From DASVBE01 sp963770375 (GTDB taxonomy: Bacteria > Actinomycetota > Actinomycetes > Streptosporangiales > Streptosporangiaceae): a stretch of 64,000 bases of DNA. The DNA is taken from contig CAVYPM010000008.1 of NCBI GenBank assembly GCA_963770375.1, positions 124,001 through 188,000 on the forward strand, in the 5' to 3' direction. The first letter of the stretch is position 1; every line of letters starts with the position of its first letter. The notes under the pieces were generated by a model. It had not been told where the DNA came from. It saw only the letters and a program-made list of their open reading frames with translations, and did not search any database. The translations under genes were made by a program, and so were the position numbers. Positions 60,735 through 64,000 of this stretch are shown piece by piece.

Positions 60735-60792
60735 CGCAGTCAGCACGGACGGGGGCAAGGTTGAGCGCCCATGAGATCGCCTCGACGCTCAC
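60735..60792 (-). pseudogene. N-terminal scrap of the element HTH gene
   Basis: From a GTG at 60792 the frame reads SVEAISWALNLAPVRADCGG, matching the start of the decayed HTH gene at 48496 nearly exactly, then departs. It lies in the same position relative to the att repeat as in element 1, so both elements ended with this gene. Confidence 0.75.
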
Positions 60793-60845
60793 CAGGCACC
60801 ACCTCGCCGCCGTCGCTCCGCGCACCCGATCTCAGGCCCGGCGCT

Positions 60846-60864
60846 TATCTCAGTTCTTGTCTCA
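60846..60864. promoter_or_regulatory. Heptamer pair left of att repeat 4 (first copy TATCTCA)
   Basis: TATCTCA at 60846-60852 and TGTCTCA at 60858-60864, same 12-bp spacing, 97 bp before the repeat core. Another member of the arm-site series. Confidence 0.55.
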
Positions 60865-60960
60865 TTCACCCCGTCCTGGGCCGTTCGCAGACGGTCGCCC
60901 TGATCGTGTTCGCGCAGGCCGCGGACGGTGACGACCGCCGGTGAACGCGGGTCAGCATTG

Positions 60961-61017
60961 TTGGAAAGCGTGTTGGGGGCAACCCCTCAGGAGTTCGAAT
61001 CTCCTATCCTCCGCCAC
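60961..61017 (+). repeat. att direct repeat 4
   Basis: 57 bp identical to tRNA-Ser from the anticodon to CCGCCAC, preceded by GTCAGCATTG. It marks the outer right boundary of the array; chromosome-like single-copy sequence follows. Confidence 0.92.
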
Positions 61018-61204
61018 TCTGATCTGCGGAATCGCCGGCAGCGCAGCTGGCCTGCGGGGTCTTTGCGCTGGCGTGGTCTCAGTTATGGGCCCGCCGGTAC
61101 ATTCGTGCTGTGGCCCGGCCCCGAGGATTCCACCCGCCATTTCATCCGATCGTGCTCATCCAGCTGCCGGCGCGGATGCGGCGCCGCGTCGCGGGCAGGT
61201 TCTG

Positions 61205-62248
61205 ATGCCGGTCGGGTACTGGTGGACGGTCGCGGTCATATCGTGGGGCGTGGCGTGCGCGCTCACCCGGTGGCGCAGGCTCGGCCCGTTCTCCAGGATC
61301 CCTGCGCTGCTCGCCAGCGAACTGCCGTTCATCGGGGGATACCTGCTGATCGCGTCAACCGTGCTCGCGCTCGCCGACGGTGACCTGGACTCGCCGGGCG
61401 GTATCGCCGGCGCCGCGGTCGCGCTGCTCGCGCTGGCCGGCTTGGTGGTGGTGGTGGGCCAGGCGCTGCGCGCGGATGCGGCGTTGCACAACGCCGGCAG
61501 GCCGGAACGGCCGTGGAGCCGGATCCTGCGGGCCCCGTTTTTCCCGGGCCGGCTCGACGTGGTCCGGGTGCGCGGCCTTGCCTACGGCGACGGGCCGCGC
61601 CGCACGCTGGACGTATACCACCGCCGCGACCGGCCGGCTAGCGCGCCGATCCTGCTGCACTTCCATGGCGGCGGCTTCTACTCCGGCAACAAGGCCCGCG
61701 AAGCACGGCCGCTGATCCGGCACCTGACCAGCCGGCGCGGCTTCGTCTGCGTAAGCGCGAACTACCGGCTGCAGCCGCACGTGACACTCGCCGACCAGGT
61801 GGCCGACGTGCGCAACGCGATCGCCTGGGTACGCGCCCACGCCACGGAATATGGCGCTCAACCCGGCACGCTGTTCCTCGCCGGCAGCTCAGCCGGCGCG
61901 AATCTGGCGATCCGGGCAGTATGCGAGGGCCAGACCGGCATCGCGGGCCTGATCTGCCGCTACGGCTACTACGGCGACCTCGCGCCGCGCGGCGACATGC
62001 CACCCATGCTCGTGGTGCACGGCGAGAAGGACATGTGGATATCTCCCTCGGACGTGCGCGCCTTCGTGGAGCGGGTCCGCGCCGTGTCAGGCCACCCGGT
62101 CATTTACGCCGAGCTACCCGGCGCACACCACGACTTCGACGTGTACGAGTCCATCCGGTCCGCCGCGGTCAGCCGGGCAGTGGAACAGTTCATCGCGAGT
62201 GCGGGAACCAGTAGCGCAGCGCCCCGGCCGCACCCGCGGCCAGCATGA
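61205..62248 (+). CDS. Membrane-anchored esterase/lipase (alpha/beta hydrolase-3 type)
   Basis: A 347-residue protein. Three hydrophobic segments (YWWTVAVISWGVACALT, LPFIGGYLLIASTVLAL, VALLALAGLVVVVGQAL) precede the catalytic domain, which has the oxyanion motif HFHGGGFYSGN, nucleophile FLAGSSAGANLAIR, acid in HGEKDMWIS and histidine in PGAHHDFD. The HGGG form indicates hormone-sensitive-lipase-like esterases. The catalytic domain is shorter than usual between GYYGDL and MPPMLVVHG. ATG at 61205; the frame upstream runs through the att repeat and is rejected. Confidence 0.85.
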   Translation: MPVGYWWTVAVISWGVACALTRWRRLGPFSRIPALLASELPFIGGYLLIASTVLALADGDLDSPGGIAGAAVALLALAGLVVVVGQALRADAALHNAGRPERPWSRILRAPFFPGRLDVVRVRGLAYGDGPRRTLDVYHRRDRPASAPILLHFHGGGFYSGNKAREARPLIRHLTSRRGFVCVSANYRLQPHVTLADQVADVRNAIAWVRAHATEYGAQPGTLFLAGSSAGANLAIRAVCEGQTGIAGLICRYGYYGDLAPRGDMPPMLVVHGEKDMWISPSDVRAFVERVRAVSGHPVIYAELPGAHHDFDVYESIRSAAVSRAVEQFIASAGTSSAAPRPHPRPA

Positions 62249-62377
62249 TGATGACGGCGGCGACCGCAGCGGCTGGCGATAACCGTCGTGCAGCAGGTGC
62301 CAACGGCCGATCCTTATAGGCCAGGCACCCGCAGGGCTGGGCCGTAAAGGCCGCCGGAACGGCGTCCTGGTCCTGCG

Positions 62378-63313
62378 CTAGGTGACTGCGGCAGGCGTGT
62401 CCAGCCACCCCCGCTCCGCCGAGCACCGGCGTGCGCTCTCCAGGAAGCGTTCCGTCGCCTCTGACTGACCGCGCACCGGCCAGAGAATCGACCATTCAGC
62501 CATGATTTCCGGCTGGACGAGCTTGCGAGCCGTGATGCCCGGGTCTCCGGCCGCGGCATTGCGGGCGAACGACGCCAGCGGCAGGCCGACCTCGTGCGTA
62601 GCCCGCAATCGGGCAACCATCGCCTGGGGTGGCGGGTCGGCGAAGGCGCGGATTTCCGGCTGAAAGCCGTTCTGCTCGCATGCTGCGACGACGCGGTCGT
62701 AATAGCCGGGCGAGAGCTCGCGCGGAAACAACAGGAGCGTCTCGCCCGCGAGGCTCACGACCGGGACCGGGTCCTCCTCGGCAAGGCGATGGTGGCTGCC
62801 GACCAGCAGGGCCAGCGGCTCCGCACGCAGCGGCCGGCCGCGCACTCCGCGCATGGGCTCCGGGAATAGCGCCAGCCCGACGTCCAGTTCGCCGGCCAGC
62901 ACCCGGCCGGCGATCTGGGAGCTGAAGTGCTCGGCAGCTATGACGGTCAGGTTCGGGCTGTCGTGCTCGACGGCGGTCACGATCGCGCTGAGGGTCTCGT
63001 AGCCGGCCATCGGGGCGTAACCCAGCCGGACTGTCCCGGCGATGCCGGCGCCCGCCAGGCGGGCTCGCTCCGCCGCGCGTTCGAGGGCGCTCAGCGCGAT
63101 CGGGGCTTCCTCGAGGAGCGCCCGGCCGGCGGCGGTGAGCGCTACCTGCCGGCTGTTGCGGACGAACAGGTCAGTGCCGAGGGCGCGCTCCAGATTGTGG
63201 ATCTGGTTGCTGAGCGACGGCTGAGAGATGTACAGGCTCGCCGCTGCGCGGCTGAAGTGCAGTTCGCGCGCGACGGCCAGGAAATAGCGCAGCAGCCGGG
63301 GATCGAGATCCAT
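62378..63313 (-). CDS. LysR-family transcriptional regulator
   Basis: A 311-residue LysR: HTH LRYFLAVARELHFSRAAASL and QPSLSNQIHNLERALG, with the periplasmic-binding-like effector domain (TVRLGYAPMAGYETL, LVGSHHRLAEEDPV, IMAEWSILWPVRG). It is divergent from the NADP-binding gene, 128 bp apart, with an AACT-GAT-AGTT palindrome between, the standard LysR autoregulation/target arrangement. Effector unknown. Confidence 0.93.
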   Translation of the reverse strand: MDLDPRLLRYFLAVARELHFSRAAASLYISQPSLSNQIHNLERALGTDLFVRNSRQVALTAAGRALLEEAPIALSALERAAERARLAGAGIAGTVRLGYAPMAGYETLSAIVTAVEHDSPNLTVIAAEHFSSQIAGRVLAGELDVGLALFPEPMRGVRGRPLRAEPLALLVGSHHRLAEEDPVPVVSLAGETLLLFPRELSPGYYDRVVAACEQNGFQPEIRAFADPPPQAMVARLRATHEVGLPLASFARNAAAGDPGITARKLVQPEIMAEWSILWPVRGQSEATERFLESARRCSAERGWLDTPAAVT

Positions 63314-63372
63314 AGCCGGAAGCTATCACTGGCAGGGGCAACGGGTCTTGGACGCGCAACCCCGCGGGTGGC

Positions 63373-63388
63373 TTAACTGATAGTTGAA
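63373..63388. promoter_or_regulatory. Candidate LysR box
   Basis: TTAACTGATAGTTGAA contains AACT-GAT-AGTT, an interrupted dyad of the T-N11-A type, centred in the LysR/NADP-binding divergent region. Likely binding site for the adjacent LysR protein. Confidence 0.55.
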
Positions 63389-63441
63389 GGCTCAATTATC
63401 CGACGAAGGGCCTGACGGTGGCGGCAGGCAGAGGAGTAACG

Positions 63442-64000
63442 ATGACAACAGCAATAGTGGGGGTCGGCAACATCGGGAGCACCGTTGCCCGGCACCTGAC
63501 AGCCGGCGGCGAGTCCGTCGTCCTAGCCGCGAAGGACCTGTCGCGCGCGCAGGCGCTCGCCGAAGAACGAGGGCCGCTGGCGCGCGCTGCTTCGGTGGCG
63601 GACGCGATCAGCGGGGCCGACGCGGTGCTCTTCGCGGTGTGGCTCGACACGATGCGAGAGCTGATCCCCGAGCAGGCGAACCTGCTCACGGGCAAGGTCG
63701 TCATCGACCCATCGAACCCGATTGGCTTCGACGCATCAGGACAGCTGATGCGGACCCTGCCCGACGGCGAATCCTCGGGCTCGGTCGTGGCGGCGCTGCT
63801 TCCCGCGGAAGCGCACTACGTGAAGGCCTTCGGGACGCTTGGCGCCGACGCCCTGGCCGTCAGCGCCAACCGCGACCCGCTGGCCGTGCTGTTCTACGCC
63901 ACCGACGACGACGCCGCGGACAAGACGATCAACCGGCTGATCCGCGCGGCCGGATTCGAGCCGTGGAAGGCCGGCGGCGTTGACGCCGCAGGCCGGATCG
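63442..64000 (+). CDS. NADP-dependent F420 oxidoreductase-like protein, 3' end outside window
   Basis: 186 codons are visible. The Rossmann start TTAIVGVGNIGSTVARHLTA carries the GxGxxG motif; AKDLSRAQALAEE follows the second strand, ADAVLFAVWLDTMREL and KVVIDPSNPIGFDASG match the F420-NADP reductase/NmrA-like dinucleotide-binding family. Start ATG at 63442 with GAGGAG five bases upstream. The C-terminal part lies outside the window. It is likely regulated by the divergent LysR gene. Whether F420 or only NADP is used cannot be decided. Confidence 0.82.
   Translation, partial: MTTAIVGVGNIGSTVARHLTAGGESVVLAAKDLSRAQALAEERGPLARAASVADAISGADAVLFAVWLDTMRELIPEQANLLTGKVVIDPSNPIGFDASGQLMRTLPDGESSGSVVAALLPAEAHYVKAFGTLGADALAVSANRDPLAVLFYATDDDAADKTINRLIRAAGFEPWKAGGVDAAGRI

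Larger units (their letters stand above)
54571..61017. mobile_element. Integrated element 3 of the tandem array (about 6.4 kb)
   Basis: Between att repeats 3 and 4. Carries a complete lipoprotein-adaptor-ATPase-permease export module with its two-component system. An N-terminal scrap of the same HTH gene found at the right end of element 1 remains at 60735-60792. No integrase. Confidence 0.78.

Overview
The window is GC-rich, uses many GTG starts and overlapping GTGA/ATGA stop-start junctions, and encodes a WhiB protein, an ArsA-like ATPase pair, a PonA2-like penicillin-binding protein and an ECF sigma factor. These point to an actinobacterium. The gene order from ridA to the metallophosphoesterase, and then asd-ask-recR-ybaB-dnaX, is broadly colinear with the Mycobacterium tuberculosis Rv3678c-Rv3721c stretch as I remember it. 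I would guess a Streptosporangiales-type soil organism, but nothing here fixes the genus.

Layout. (1) 1-9.7 kb is a conserved core block: NUDIX, RidA, DUF4177, an SPFH protein with a long tail, two ArsA-like ATPases, a WhiB4-like regulator, a class A PBP with a poly-glycine tail, YqeY, a metallophosphoesterase and tRNA-Pro. (2) 9.7-28.3 kb is accessory. It holds a decayed tRNA-Gly and a DinB remnant, a formylglycine-generating enzyme next to its probable sulfatase client, an ABC exporter, a hydrolase, an unusual FHA-FHA-P450-reductase fusion, remnants that look type VII secretion-associated, and hypothetical genes. (3) 28.3-37.65 kb is core again: an msrB/anti-sigma/ECF sigma cluster, a TMEM175-type channel, asd-ask, DUF5063-recR-ybaB, dnaX, the SRP RNA gene and tRNA-Ser(GGA). 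(4) 37.6-61.0 kb is a tandem array of three integrated elements behind tRNA-Ser. Four direct repeats of the 3' half of that tRNA lie at 37595, 48660, 54571 and 60961. Each right junction also carries a pair of TGTCTCA-type heptamers at 12-bp spacing, a likely recombinase arm-site arrangement. No integrase is recognisable. (5) 61.2-64 kb holds an esterase and a LysR regulator divergent from an NADP-binding protein.

Element cargo. Island 1 carries a GT-C glycosyltransferase, a hydrolase, an SDR with a divergent TetR, transposase scraps, a duplicated PadR gene with conserved palindromic operators, a membrane-anchored WD40 protein (broken) and a decayed HTH gene. Island 2 is almost entirely one 1456-residue protein: BTAD regulator, STAND ATPase, one membrane helix and a WD40 propeller. 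Island 3 is a lipoprotein/adaptor/ATPase/permease pump of MacAB type with its own two-component system.

A striking general feature is the number of single-base frameshifts in accessory genes (FGE, ABC permease, P450-reductase, WD40 protein, pump adaptor, lipoprotein and histidine kinase). About 20 kb of core genes shows only one, at the ybaB 3' end. Either the accessory DNA is decaying or the assembly has local indel errors; raw reads would decide.
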